A stretch of 64,000 nt of DNA from the NCBI GenBank assembly GCA_021234155.1, contig JAJEKV010000223.1, positions 558,001 through 622,000 of the forward strand, read 5' to 3'. This document shows, piece by piece, positions 1 to 12,432 of this stretch. The position numbers and the translations under genes are program-made. The notes under the pieces are model-generated. The model ran no database searches. It worked only from the letters and a program-made list of their open reading frames with translations, and had not been told where the DNA came from. Each line of letters opens with the position of its first letter. Position 1 is the stretch's first letter. This stretch comes from Isoetes taiwanensis (taxonomy: Eukaryota > Streptophyta > Lycopodiopsida > Isoetales > Isoetaceae).

Positions 1-838
1 CTGGATTAGAAGACATCTTCCACTGCTACTGTAGTATAAGGCTCCTTCAACCATAGTCAAGGAAGTGCTCTCCAAGAAAGTAAGTGTGTCTATAAGCCCA
101 AAATGACCTGATCCTAAGCTTGTATAGTAAATATCTCAATACCAAAGGGAACACGCTAGTGAAGTTGGACAAGAGTTTGAGGCAAGCAGGAACTGGAGTG
201 TGTCCAAAGCCCACATTACACTTCTGCACTACAGCCAAACCTACATGCCTAAGTTTCTTTTATCCAACACTCTTTGCTTACCTAATACCTGATGGCTAAT
301 GCCAACCATCCCAGGCCTAGCCAAACGGCCAAACAGGGCAATGACGATGAGGGTGGTGCGAGATCTTTCTCAAACTGTTGCAAGAAGTTTTTGCTTGATT
401 AGTCAAACAGTAAGTGTCCATTTAAGCAGGCTAACACTAATTTAATGAACATGCTAATATCAGCTATACTTCTCCAAGAAGCCGTTTGTGTCACAATGTG
501 ATAAAAAGCGAAAGTTGTTTAAAACCGCATTAGCCATAGGATATGCCTCCATTGCTGGAGGCTAGCATAGTCAATCTGGAAACTGAATCAATCACCCACA
601 AGAATATTAATGGTGACCAAACCAACCAACGACAAAAATACCCAAATTGTTGGAGCATGCCATCAGCCAACGAAATTAAGAACTGTGCAGATTTAAGATC
701 TTTCAGCATGTGACTTGCTACACTTTTATTAAAAGAGAAGGGCATTCTTAATTGCAAGATATGTCCAACACAGCAAAATAGACAAAGAATTTTCATACAA
801 CCCGTGCTAGTATGCAATCACTAATCTGCAATGAACTA
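1..838. other. No gene recognised
   Basis: AT-rich sequence downstream (on the minus strand) of the CAMTA-like fragment. I looked here for the rest of a CAMTA ankyrin domain and the IQ motifs that should follow and did not find them. Short open frames on both strands have no recognisable motif. Confidence 0.5.
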
Positions 839-1408
839 TCATATATCATGCTCTACTAACCATCCTCGAAATGCAGCCCAGTGAAGAGCAGTCCATCCTT
901 GCACGTCACAGAAATTGGCACCCACACCGGCGGCTAAGAGAGGGCTTATTGCCCAGTCGTAACCTAGTACAACTATGATATGTAGACTCTGTCCTTTATT
1001 ATCTAGAGTAGGAGTAATTTGCCCATGACTAGTAATAACATTGGAGATCCATTCCTGCAGCCTCTTTTTCAGTAATATCTGTATTACACATTCTTTAAAG
1101 TCATCGGTTGATGTTTGTAATGCATTATCCAATTCTATATCTTCTGGCAACTTATCATCTGTATTGCATGATCCCATAAGGATGCGTAGAAACCTCAGCT
1201 GTAGTTCCATGTCTTCTTGTTGGAAGCTAGTGAAAAGAGTACTTTGAATATGATGCCCTGAAGCACCTGAGTTGTGAACACGATAATGAAATTCACGTAT
1301 TTTGCTGCAAGCAAGCCTGTTTCCTGACGTAAAAAGGAACTGTTACAGAGTTATGAGGAGGTGCTTTACAGCGAAGAACTCCATCTTGTATAACTTCATA
1401 AAAGTCTG
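839..1408 (-). pseudogene. CAMTA-like (calmodulin-binding transcription activator) fragment: TIG end plus ankyrin start
   Basis: The minus strand encodes the end of a TIG/IPT domain (GVLRCKAPPH, then VPFYV, then SGNRLACSKIREF) and runs straight into the central CAMTA region and first ankyrin repeat (LGYDWAISPLLAAGV, GWTALHWAAFRG). These segments are diagnostic of plant CAMTA proteins, which bind CGCG-type DNA and calmodulin in the nucleus. The reading frame changes near 1330: VPFYV lies in one frame and SGNRLACS in the next, as if about five bases of an ACGTC-type repeat were lost. A probable splice acceptor lies just right of 1408 and a donor (GTTAGT) near 850. No CG-1 DNA-binding exon upstream and no IQ exon downstream was found, so this is best read as a partial pseudogene. 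Family is firm; pseudogene status rests on the frame break and missing exons. Confidence 0.8.
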
Positions 1409-1947
1409 CACTGTGGTTTCATAAAAGAGCTTTCTCATTTACACATTGATAAAATAAAAAGAAAACAGTTGAGCTACAACCATAGTCCTGCTAAGGATCA
1501 GGTTGTACAAGCAAAGCTCGAGTGAGCTAAGAAATCTATGATGGTGTGGAAGTACTTCCATCAATATATTGACAGGTGGAGATTAAACGACTATTCCCTT
1601 CGGCAGGCTCCAGGATAGCCTTTTTGGCAAGCAGCTTCAAGCATATTCGGAATAAAATGCAGAACAGAAATCATATAAAATGAAATATTCAATTTGGCCA
1701 TGAATTTCCAGCAGCCTTTTGCTAGCTCCTTGTCATATAACCATTCATCTACACATCATTTGAAGTTTCAGCAGCTAGTGCATCATACATAAAGGATTGA
1801 TTATGTACATTTATGTTCCTTCGTATCGGTGGTCCTTGGATGCCTGAGCCGCAAGCCCAAGTCTTGGTGATTTATGACTGGAGGTTGAATTGATTGTGTT
1901 CCTGCAGAAGCAGCAGGATAATTTCCACTAACATGAGGATATCCTAT

Positions 1948-1982
1948 TACTAGAAAAAGTGCCCAGCGTTGCTGGGCTTTTT
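1948..1982 (+). repeat. Stem-loop with TACTAGAAA head
   Basis: The stretch has TACTAGAAA followed by a perfect 7 bp stem, GCCCAGC (1961-1967) and GCTGGGC (1971-1977) around a GTT loop, then five T. A related head (TACTAGAAAC then GGTGCC) occurs at 38971. Such short heads with a GC stem mark ends of some plant transposons, but no full element could be delimited here. Confidence 0.4.
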
Positions 1983-2770
1983 GTCACGCATTAGGTTTTG
2001 GTGGAGGAGTTATATGTATTTACTTAAAGTGTTTAACCTTCTTTGTCTATGTTAAAAATAATTGGACAAATTCGAGTGTTTTAGAACAACCATAAAATGT
2101 ATATCTTGCATAATGTATTTTACCTAACCAATCGCGCTTTGTGATACTATATATATTACACGATGTATTTTGACTTAGATATAGGTGATGATGAACCAAC
2201 ATCTCGTGACTATGTTATGTATATAAGCCACTCCACTCGTTGATTAGAAAGCTTTTTATTATACGCCTCTTTTTATGATACGACTTTTTAAAAATGAATG
2301 TGGAAAGATGTGCCTACGCATTAAGCCATAGCAAGTACTTGACAATTAGACAAAGTTGCATTATTAGAGAATATCTAGGATCCAAATTTTTTTTCTTAAG
2401 AGGCCAACTGTGCAAGGCAACATCAAAACTTCTCCTCGCATTTTACATGGCGAAATGAAGCTGCTTGCACCATATATAAATTATGACATTCAATGCAGCA
2501 TTGTAAACATGCCAATTGTATTCATAAATCAGCTCCATGGGTTTGTACACCACCTTGACTACCAAATTAGGTCAAGCATACAACAACAAAGACCACATGG
2601 AAGCCACCTTATAGGGATTCTCTGTAAAGAATGTAGGTTTTTTTGCATTTTATAACCAAATGACTAATGAAGGTGCCATTTTTAGGATTTTTATGTTGTC
2701 CAATCCCATGATCAATCCCATGATCGTTAGTGAGGCACCCAACTTGATGTCTTAGCATAAACGTCTACAA

Positions 2771-2842
2771 AGGTATGACGGCCATGTAGACATCACTTTT
2801 CACAATAGGTATGACGGCCATGTAGACATCACTTTTCACAAA
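2771..2842. repeat. 36 bp tandem duplication
   Basis: Two adjacent 36 bp copies (2771-2806 and 2807-2842), each starting AGGTATGACGGCCATG and ending CACTTTTCACAA. They are identical except at the last base, suggesting a recent duplication. Confidence 0.9.
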
Positions 2843-4949
2843 AAGGTGGCGATTATATCATCGTGATACTTGAGCAATATAGGTATTGATATGAGCAAGT
2901 ACATATGTTTGACAAATGGAATTAATAAATAGATATGTTTGTAGAATGAGATAATTGTTTTTAAATTATTGTTATATATGTAAAATGAAAATGTTATTTA
3001 ACTGAATGTGCGCATCACTTGGGTTAAAATGCCACTTATCTCCTCCGATGCCGCTTTGGCTAAACCTCAATTAGAAACTTTTTTAATAAGACCATTTGGT
3101 TCTAATGGAGAGACAAAATAGGGGCACTATCAATTTTTCTCTGGAGTACAACTACAACATTGCTTACCTGCAAAAGCCGATAAAACCCGGGCACAACTGC
3201 TTTGCATTCTAGATTGACATACATCAACGACCACAAGCAACTCAAGGAAAAAATATAATTCAGAGTCTTATCTTGCATCGATACCAAATCGATATGGAAG
3301 GCCAAGCTGACTCTATCTTGATTTGTCACCATCAATGGTGTAGGTTGTCAGCCAAATTGCATATCAGAAGGTCAGCATCAGGTCATAGCTTGACAATTGT
3401 ATTATGACATGCCCTTTTGGATCATGTTGGTATTGCAGCTTGGGAATATCTTACTTTTAACCAGATTGGCACTTGCAACTTGGGTTGTTGGTAATTTAAG
3501 GGATGTTCCAAATAATTGATCAACAAATTAGTAATAGATGACATTATACAGCAAGTACTTGTTACAAAAAGGTATACAATACATGTAAAATTCATCTGTT
3601 CCTCCAATCATATGTATAGACCTGTTCAGCATAGCATTAGCTTACGAATCAGGAAAATAACAATGCAAAATCCCTACCCTTAAATGATTGTCCCAGCTTC
3701 CTGCACAGAGTATCATGGCAATTATGACATGTGCTAGGCATGAGTACAACATGTCCTTTGCAATTCTCAAATTTATTCCCTAGTTGTAATCATGTCCAAG
3801 GCCATGGTACAAGTGCCGTCACTTATTGTGCTCAGTCCTTTTGTTCTTGCAGTGGATAAAGACGTTAGCATTTCTTCATCAAATCCAGTTTGAGCCTACA
3901 CATAGTTGGAAGTCTAAACCTGCACAAATTATCGAAGTTCAATACATCAATTGAGGAAAGTAATAAAGTACTTATCAACTCCATCGTAATGGCTTATTAT
4001 TATTTCTACAGTACAGTGCAATAGCGAAGCGAAGAGAGACTGATGTTTTACCTGACCTGCAAATATTGGCATGACAAAATATCTTTGCTTCAGAATGATT
4101 GAACTCTCAATGTCTGCATGTCCAAATTGTCAATTTAAGGGTAAACCCTACATGCACATCAATAATGTTTTGAAGCACATATGAAGCTGGAGTTCATCAT
4201 AAATCCTGAAGTTTAGTAATTATGTCTCATTAAAATGACCATCCAGCTTCACTCTAACAGGTTGACCAAAGTATGCAAGAATGGATTTGTTTCTGCAGCA
4301 GAATGGATTTGTTTGTGCAGCATCTTAGCCACAGACTGTGAACTTTAGAGAAGACAGATTGAGCTGGCACATAGGCTGAGCTTAAAGAACAAAATCTCGT
4401 CCCCGACAACCTCAAATATGTGGAAATTTCACCTGAAACATCACCGCAGTTTTTTGATAGATTTAGCTAGCGTTTCAGAAGGAAAACCAATATCAGAACT
4501 TTATTTTGCCTTCTTATTTGCTAAACTAGAACTTGAATCATCTTTATTTGACAACTTTCTTTGTTAACATACAAGTGCTCTACCTCATGTAAAGGCTCTA
4601 AGATGCAGAAGATGGCATGGCATGTTCAAGCAGTCCACGATTTCCTTCATTGGAAAAGAACATACATAAGGCTTCTCGCTCACCATAATCATAAGCTCCA
4701 TTGGTATCTCCATAATAGTCTGTATTTACGAAACAAATTAAACAAGCTACCAGAATGAATGAAATGGGCTAAAGTTAAACTATGGAATTTTTATTCTACA
4801 GTTACCATATTCACATACCATATTCACATGCTCTGTTTGTACATATCAGAGGTATAGCAAAATATGCATCCTTGGCTTCTGAATGTCTAGAATATCTTTT
4901 GCAGCATAGACTCCTATTCTGTCAGACCCTTCTTTGAATTGAATACCAT

Positions 4950-5309
4950 ATGCACGAACATGTCTCATATATCCCATATTTAAAAGTCTCACCGCATTCA
5001 TGCAGTCAAGCAGTGCTTGTCTTCTCGCGGAGGGAAACAGATTTACATGGACGCCAAACGATTCGAAGACAGGAGAAAGGCTTGTACAATAAGGAGACTC
5101 CGACGTGGAAGAAAATGCTGCTCAATCTGTCTACCGACACTGATCCCAAGGCTCAAGGTGGATACATATCTGAATTTGCGAAGTTTTCTGATAAGAGACA
5201 TGTGCAGAGACCACGTTGCAAAGGCAAACAGAAAAATCAGGGGCCTTCAACTTCAGAATGGTCCAGTCCGCATCCCATGTTGGACCTCGAAACACAGAAG
5301 ACATCATAA
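4950..5309 (+). other. Unrecognised open frame, possible exon
   Basis: A 119-codon open frame with a hydrophilic, protein-like composition (for example KAQGGYISEFAKFSDK). A second frame is also open across much of the same stretch, so openness alone is weak evidence. No clear splice signals or known domain could be assigned. It may be an exon of an unknown gene or chance. Confidence 0.15.
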
Positions 5310-7110
5310 AGCGGTTAAAAAATCTAACCCTGCATAATCCTTTTTTTTCTTTTCTCGATGCTGCCATATTCCTGTGGAAGGGTTGGGTTTCTCAAATCAG
5401 CAAATAGAAAACTGTTGCCAGAAAGAGAAATAATGCAAATATCTCTATGGTCATCGACAGAAACCAGTGTAAACGACCTTCCTCAGGATGCTTAGTACAA
5501 TCGATCGAGCATTTCAAAAACATACTTTTAGTCAATAGAATAGAACGTATGCATTGAGATAGGCTCAAGAAGAATTTCCATTTCGAATTTCAAAAGAGCT
5601 GTGTATTCTTCATGTGCAACACTTCCAAAGTTGGAATTAACTGCAAACCCTTACTGCATTGAAAATAAAATATCAGTTCATGGATAAACGAAACTGAAAC
5701 AACAAAAAAAGGTCGCCAAGCAGAGCGACAGGTGAGATGTGCAGAAGAAAAACCTTTCTGCTTTGCCGTTTCACAAGAAAAACCTTCTGCATCCCCGCTG
5801 CAGATAAACCTTCTTTCAACTCCGACTTCTGTTTTGCATGCCTAAGAGACTCTTTGGCAAACGATTATTCATTGCACACCTTTCTAAGAAAATACTCCAG
5901 TCGATTGTGCAAGATGGTTTGCGGTTGTTTCTCTTAGTCTCGCATGGCCGGAAGTGGCGCAGGCTAACTTGGGGCGGCCCAAACGAACCAGCAAGAAACC
6001 TAAAAAATGGAAGAATAAAAAAGGGGTGAAGCCGCCAAGGCACAAGGAAAACCAGAAGGAGATAGAAATGGGAAACACATGCAGAGAGACGGTCGGTGGG
6101 AGGGCAGAATCATGTAATCACTGTTGTTTCTCGTATCCCCATTTTTTTCTCGAAATCGACCAAAAAGGCATCCTATCAATCTGGACTCAAAATAATAACT
6201 ACCTATTAGACGGCCCCAAATGAAAGTTGCAAAAACAAAATCTACGGCCTAGATGCTGTGCACACACTACATTTTGCTTTTATTACTATATATAGATCTA
6301 CAGATATAAGGAATTTGCTGGAGGTGGGTATAACGAATTTGCAGGAGCAATTGGATATTCTGGATAGTCCCCCTTCCTCACATTACAGGTATAGCATAAG
6401 ATATAATTATGCCTTCTGGTTTGAGAGTTCTGCGTTGAGCGTTGCCCTAAGTTATACCATGAGCATAATTTGCTGGGTTGTGCTTGAATTGAACGGTTTA
6501 ATATATTCCTTCCCAACTTAATTTGCGTTTTGCACCATGCATTGGGATAGAAAATTTAGCAGAATGCAGTAGATAAAATAAGTGAAATTGAACGTAACTA
6601 ACTTGTTCCACTTTGTCCAGGTAGTTTGTGACTGCTATGTTTGTCCCCAACCTTTTCTCCAAATCCTCAGCTTCCAGATCCTCTGCAACCTACTCTGCAC
6701 AAAGAAGACAAGTACTAAGATGATCTTCTAAAAGATTCCAAATTCAATTTAAGAAAAAAAACGTGTTTAACACAATACAAACAGCCGTAAATAAATGTAA
6801 GGATGGGAAGGGCTGCCTGGGATGTGAGCATGCTAGCAACGTTTAGAAATATTCTCAGAGTGCAAAGATTATCTCCAAGTATTGCAGAAGAACAGAAAAC
6901 AGAGGGGCCCTTTTGTAGAATCCATTCATTCAATTGATCGAACTCTGAGGCAGCACAATACTCACAATGCCAAAGGGAGCTCTCCTTCGATTCCCAGCTA
7001 AGCAAATCATGGAAGGCAGAGTAAATACCTGCCACGATCTTGGAAGCAAGAGGAAAATGCCTGCCACACCCTTGACGATTACGAATAAGAAAATGAGGAA
7101 AGAAGCCTCT
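5310..7110. other. Intergenic, nothing recognised
   Basis: Overlapping short open frames at 5740-6220 occupy both strands and carry no motif. No RNA gene or transposon end was recognised in this stretch. Confidence 0.45.
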
Positions 7111-7286
7111 CCGGTGAGCCGGTTTCGAGAGTGGTTGTCCAGTTCAGAACCCACCGCCAGTTTACAGCCCATAGTGGGTTTGGAGCAGTTATAGGTATAT
7201 TCTGCGTATATACTGGCATATACATGGCATATGCCATAAACCCACATAAACGAGGGTTTGCCCCCTTAGGGGCAACCCAAAAAAAG
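7111..7286 (-). repeat. Dispersed repeat family (GGGTTGCCCC-headed), copy 1
   Basis: Read on the minus strand it begins with a T run and TTTGGGTTGCCCCTAAGG, continues through GCAAACCCTCGTTTATG, a TATATGCCAGTATATACG segment and GCTCCAAACCCACTATGG, and ends near GAAACCGGCTCACCGG. The same order of blocks is found at 40755-40940, in the middle at 31316-31441 and in the head at 27225-27300. The head forms a hairpin because GGGTTGCCCC pairs with GGGGGCAAACCC. No terminal inverted repeats or coding capacity were seen, so it may be SINE-like or a deletion derivative. Confidence 0.75.
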
Positions 7287-7550
7287 CTGATGTGGCATAA
7301 CACATGGCATAGCTAGAGTCGCAGCAAATCGGTCACCTAGGGTTAGCCAACCGTGCTTAAAAAAAAAAACTATGGTCATTTTGCCATGTGTTGATAAGTA
7401 AAATCAATGTGTAACGTGGCACGATATTATAGGATGCCATGAGTATTGACCATCGCAAAGGAACTCAATGGCTTGCATTGCTTGTGTGTGAAGTGTCCGG
7501 GACATAAACGGACAAAAAGACGGAATTAAGGCGGGACTAAGAGAAAACAG

Positions 7551-10500
7551 ATGGCTTCACACAGTGCCGACGATAATCTCTTCGTAGACGAGGAAGAGGA
7601 TGATCGCGACTATTATGAAGTGGTAAGTCATAACATTTGTTAATTCGAGCTTAATGCTGGTGTATTTGTTTTTGTATGAAAATTTTCCTCCTGCTATTCT
7701 GGCAGGACGACGAAGGTCGGAAAGAATGCGTTATTTTCCTCGTTGATGTTGGGCGGGACATGTTTCTTGAAACAGAGGTTTTTATTAACAAGCTAAATTT
7801 TATATCAGCATGTACGTAGATTGTAACGTGCAATAGAGGAAGATTGAATTTATGGATGTGCCTGTACAGAAGAGTTCTAAAACTACGTATTTTGACACGG
7901 TGATGCAAGCTATCGAAAAGGACCTGAGGACCCGGGTGTTTTTGAGGGATGCAGATGAAGTGGGCATTTGTTTCTTTAATTCTGTAAGAAAGTTCTCCCG
8001 TGAATGGGATAATATTTTAAGTGCGTTAATTGTTAATTCCAATATGTATGACACAACTACATGTTCAAGCATAAAATTCGTCCAAAAAAGCACGTTCTCA
8101 GATTACTATCTTGTATGTTTTATCACAGTTAGTTGTAATCAGAGTCGTTGTATTGTAAGGGAAACAGAAGGGCCTGGCTGAGTAAAGATCAGACCAGTAT
8201 CACTAAGATTTTTCACAGTGCAATCTAATATAATTTTTACAGAAAGAACGAAAGAACTTGCTAGAAGCTGAAGGTGTCTACGAGTTTAAAAGCATGGCTG
8301 GGCTTAAAGCATCAGATATCAAGAATGTTCTGAATGTTAAAGGTACAGTATGCCTTTCCTGCTATAAAGAGTTCAATTATTTTTCGTGCATATCTTTTTT
8401 GTGCTTATACCAAAAACCTCTTAATCCGTTGGTTCCCCAATAGCTGATTGTCTACGCTCTTTTAAGTTTGGATTTTTGTAAAGTATTGCATAATATAGTG
8501 GTTCCATATGGGGCAGATCATTTTCAGAAAGACATCGGGAGTATTGGGAACACGACCTCTGGATCGAGGGACAATGCACTTTATAATGCATTGTGGGTTG
8601 CACAAGGAATGCTCAGCAAAAGGTGCAACCAATTTTGCTGCAAGGGGAAACCGTTATTTGGCACTAACTTATTTCCGTTAATGTAAATACGTAGTTCTAC
8701 AAAGAACTCAGAGAAGCGTATTTTGCTTTTTACCAACAATGATGATCCCTTTGGGGATATCAATGGCATTTCTAAATTGGACATGATTAGAACCACAATC
8801 CAGCGTGCAAAGGTGTGTCAATGTGTATGACGCTGATAGGTATTTCTGATTAAACTTAAATCTTAAATATTGATGACGGATTGCCTTACCTTTCACATAG
8901 GATGCACAAGATCTTGGTATATCACTGGACTTGTATGCAATCAGCAGGCCAGGAGAAGAGTTTAATGTCAATATTTTTTACAAGGTATGCCATTTGTTAA
9001 CATACAGCAAAGAGTATTAATAGTTTTGCTTGATATTATGAAAGATCTTGCTCCATCATGAAAGCGTGTGCACATAAATGACGCATGAAAGGATTATACT
9101 TGAGCCCGTGTACTAGAGTTTGATAAGGATAAGACAACATAATCTTGGATTTCTTCTTCTTGCCAAATTTTATGATATGAACTTGAAATAGGGACTTACT
9201 TAAGAATAAGGCATCATATTATTTTCAGTCCTTGCTCCTTCGTGCTGAAATTAACATTGTAGGCTCGTATTATTACTATTGCCATAACATCAGAGTATAT
9301 TGTGTCTATCGCATGAATGCCGTGTATGTCTCAGTATAGTTTGAGTGTTTTGTTGGCTGGATATTTCTTTGCAGGAAATGCTGCAAATGGGTGATGAAGA
9401 AGCAGGCAGTTTCATGGCCAGGGTAGAAAACAGGTTCGTTATCTTGATGTAACTGGTCGCATAATCGTCACCATGAGCTGAAGCCTACTTTATGTACTAG
9501 GTTTGATGAGCTTGTTTCAAGGATGAGGAAAAAACTCTTTAAGAAACGTACTGTAAGAAGGATCACATTGACAGTTGTTCCTGGAATGAATATAGGACTT
9601 GGAACTTTTGCGATGATACGACCATCAGCACCAGGTAAAGACTTTTACAACTTCCATCTTGTTAGTGTCAGTCACTCACTGGATGGGTTATTAAGTTTTT
9701 CCATTCTGTAATATGTGGATCAAGGATGTCATGAAAGCATTTGTATTTATTGGTGTTTACAACTATCAAAAATGGCATTCTCCATCTTTTAGGATGTTAC
9801 TTCTGCATTCTCCTTTCTTTTGAAATGTTTCATCTTAAAGTGTCTAAAAGATATGATACTTTTAACAGGTAAGGCTGAATGGCTCGACTCATCAACTAAT
9901 GTTCCAGTGAAAGTAAGGAAGAAATGAATCTTCTTTAATTAGTTGGTTGTAGAAAGTGAATTTAACCACCTGAAACTTTTTTTTTTGATAGGCTGAGAGA
10001 TCTTACATTTGTACGGATACTGGTGCAATTATGAACGAGCCGTTGAAACGCTTTTTGGATTACAACAAGTATTGGCATGCGTAATTTATTGCCTTAATAA
10101 TCTACTGTTGGATATGCAAACATGATGCAAACAATTTGGTTATGCAGTAAGAAGGTTATATTTACCCGGGATGAAATTTCTCAAGTAAAAACTATTACAA
10201 GTGTGCAATTGCAGTTTCTTGGATTTAAGCCACTGCATTGCTTAAAGGATTACCACAACTTACGGCCAGGGACCTTCCTTTACCCTGATGAAGAGGTAAA
10301 TCATGACCATTGATCATTTTCTCCTTTTTGGTGCATCACTTCACAAAGGATAATAGATGTCAACCATAATCACAGGGATCTTTGGCACTAGGCCTGTCAC
10401 ACTTCTCCAAACAGTTTTCTTGGTCTTTTATTGGTTATTATGCATGAGACAAGATTCTGATGGTAAGCTGATAAGGACACATTGAAACAAATTCGTTTTG

Positions 10501-11991
10501 CCTCATTTGGATCTGGAATAGCTCTGTCTACATTAGCGCAGGAATATTTAGACAAGGGCACTATGAGAATGTTTAGTTTCATATAATAACCCTTGTACAC
10601 ATGGGCAATGTACAAGAGGGCAACATGCCATTCTTTTGTAGGTAACATGTAGCATATTGTAGATATGGCGATTGCATATTAGATGAGTAACATGTAATAT
10701 GTGCTTTGGTCATTGCTCAGAAGTGTTGCTTCATGTCATTTTTGCAGGCTATTAATGGAAGCACATGTGCGTTTATTGCTTTGCATTCAGCAATGTTAGA
10801 GTTGCAAAGGTATTGTTGTTCTATTTATCAGGAATACGCTAAGGAATGCTCTTAGTTTGTATACTGTAGATATGCTTTTGCAAATACATAAAGGAATGCT
10901 CTTATTTTGTATACTGCAGATATGCTGTTGCATTTTATGGGAAGTCAGCTTCTCCACAAATGGTTGCATTGGTTCCGCAGGTGCATGATTAAATAGTTCT
11001 GTTCTATAGTTGTCACCGGGCAGTGAAAGTCTAGCCTAGGCATTATCCTTCAGCATATCATTTGATTCATTTATGTGTCCATTCGCCTTCTCACAGGAAG
11101 AGATCACAAATGAATCTGGTCAGCTTCAACCACCAGGGATGCACATGATTTATCTCCCTTATGCTGAGGATATTCGTCCAGCTGAGAAGGCGAGCAATGT
11201 CTTTACTGGGTCATAACCATCAATGCATATGCTAATTCTGTTTACATACAGTTCCACTCCAATCCGAAGGCTCCTGTAGAACGTGCAACCAGTGAACAAA
11301 TAGATAATGCTATAGCAATGGTGAGAAGACTAGAATTGAAGGATTTCAGTGTGTATAGTATTGAGAATCCAGGTAAAATATTCTCATTTCAGATGTTCAA
11401 AAGTCTGTGCTTCCGTTTCACATCTAGCTAACTAGATAAAATACAAGCAGCATTGCAGACGCATTATTCGATACTCCAAGCTGTTGCCTTAGATGAAGAT
11501 ATGCCAAAGATTCAAGACACTAGTTTACCAGATGAGGAAGGAATGAAAAAGTAAGTTGGCTGTTTACTGTGGAATGTGGCTATCTTTTTGTTAATCGTTT
11601 ATTTATCTAGGCCCAAGGTAGTTGAGGCTGTTCAGGCATTTAAAGATGCAGTATATGGTCCTACCCATGATGCGGAAGAAGCTGAAGCAGAAGCTGAGCG
11701 CGCCAAGGGAAGTGTAACAGCACAAAAAAGAAAAGCTGCTGCTGAAGTAGCCAGCAAGGAAGCAGAGGGCTATGACTGGAATGAGCTTGCTGATTCAGGG
11801 AAGGTAGTTTATCAAATGTATTATAGCTTTTCTGAATGGCTCTGACGATATTCATGCCATGTTTTACTTGTTTTCAGCTTAAAAATCTTACAGTGGTTGA
11901 GCTGAAGTACTATCTTATGGACAAGAAATTACCATTGACTGGGAAAAAGGAAGTATTGATAAATCGCATCCTCACGCACATGGGCAAATAA
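7551..11991 (+). CDS. KU70: KU70 / XRCC6, DNA end-binding subunit of the Ku heterodimer
   Basis: Nineteen exons join in phase to 623 codons plus stop: 7551-7622, 7706-7777, 7870-7983, 8243-8342, 8517-8622, 8695-8812, 8901-8984, 9375-9433, 9501-9634, 9869-9912, 9992-10068, 10148-10295, 10748-10809, 10920-10980, 11097-11189, 11252-11372, 11451-11550, 11611-11803, 11878-11991. The protein has the N-terminal alpha/beta domain (VIFLVDVGRDMF; SGSRDNALYNALWVAQ; RILLFTNNDDPFGD), the Ku core (FLGFKPLHCLKDYHNLRPGT; MIYLPYAEDIRP) and a C-terminal SAP domain from about residue 587 (LTVVELKYYLMDKKLPLTG). The length is close to that of other plant Ku70 proteins. With Ku80 it encircles broken DNA ends in the nucleus, starts non-homologous end joining and helps protect telomeres. 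The start ATG follows ACAG in a good context. Intron 15 appears to use a GC donor, and the acceptor of exon 14 lies in a 50 bp duplication. Boundaries were placed by phase and similarity, not by transcripts. Confidence 0.95.
10841..10940 (+). repeat. 50 bp tandem duplication across a KU70 splice acceptor
   Basis: Units 10841-10890 and 10891-10940 both contain AAGGAATGCTCTTA or a close variant, then TTTGTATACTG and ATATGCT. The second copy carries the exon 14 acceptor (ACTGCAG before 10920). The first carries ACTGTAG, a potential decoy acceptor whose use would read a few codons and then hit TAA. Confidence 0.85.
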
Positions 11992-12432
11992 GGAGACTAC
12001 AGGATATGGAAATAGGAAGACAGTTGTGAAGCTTCGAACGGACATATATTGCAGTATCGGACATTGTCAATTCAAGTCAATTTTAAATGGTTCTATTTGG
12101 ATGGGTGTTCTCCACCATATGCAAAGTCAGCTGGAATCTGTACCGCCGGTGTGAAAAATGTTCAAGATGAGGTCTTGTAAAGAGCAGAAACCAACTAATT
12201 ACCTAGAACCACATTCCTCATGTTGCTTAGGCTATATACGTTGACACATCACGTCAGGACGATGGAGATGTTTCAGTGAACTCCCCCTTTACCCCTAGCA
12301 GCAAAGTGAAGATATTTCAGCAGATGCAAATGATCATATGGCTGCGATATATGAATTTGTATAGTAACATGTTTTACAAGAGAAGGAAAGGGGTTGTGAG
12401 ATATCCTCTTGTAATACATTTTCCTAACAAGA
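11992..12432. other. 3' region of KU70 and gap to PPR pseudogene
   Basis: Probable KU70 3' untranslated sequence, then the convergent end of the PPR pseudogene. No separate feature recognised. Confidence 0.5.

Larger units (their letters stand above)
1409..4949. other. AT-rich non-coding stretch
   Basis: No exon with recognisable protein similarity was found on either strand; a search by eye for CAMTA CG-1 exons on the minus strand was negative. It holds a stem-loop motif near 1948-1982 and a 36 bp tandem duplication at 2771-2842. Otherwise nothing stands out. Confidence 0.5.

Noticed and set aside
1961-1982. Rho-independent-type terminator (GC stem plus T run)
   Set aside because: The window is plant nuclear DNA, where such structures do not end transcription; it is listed as a stem-loop repeat instead.
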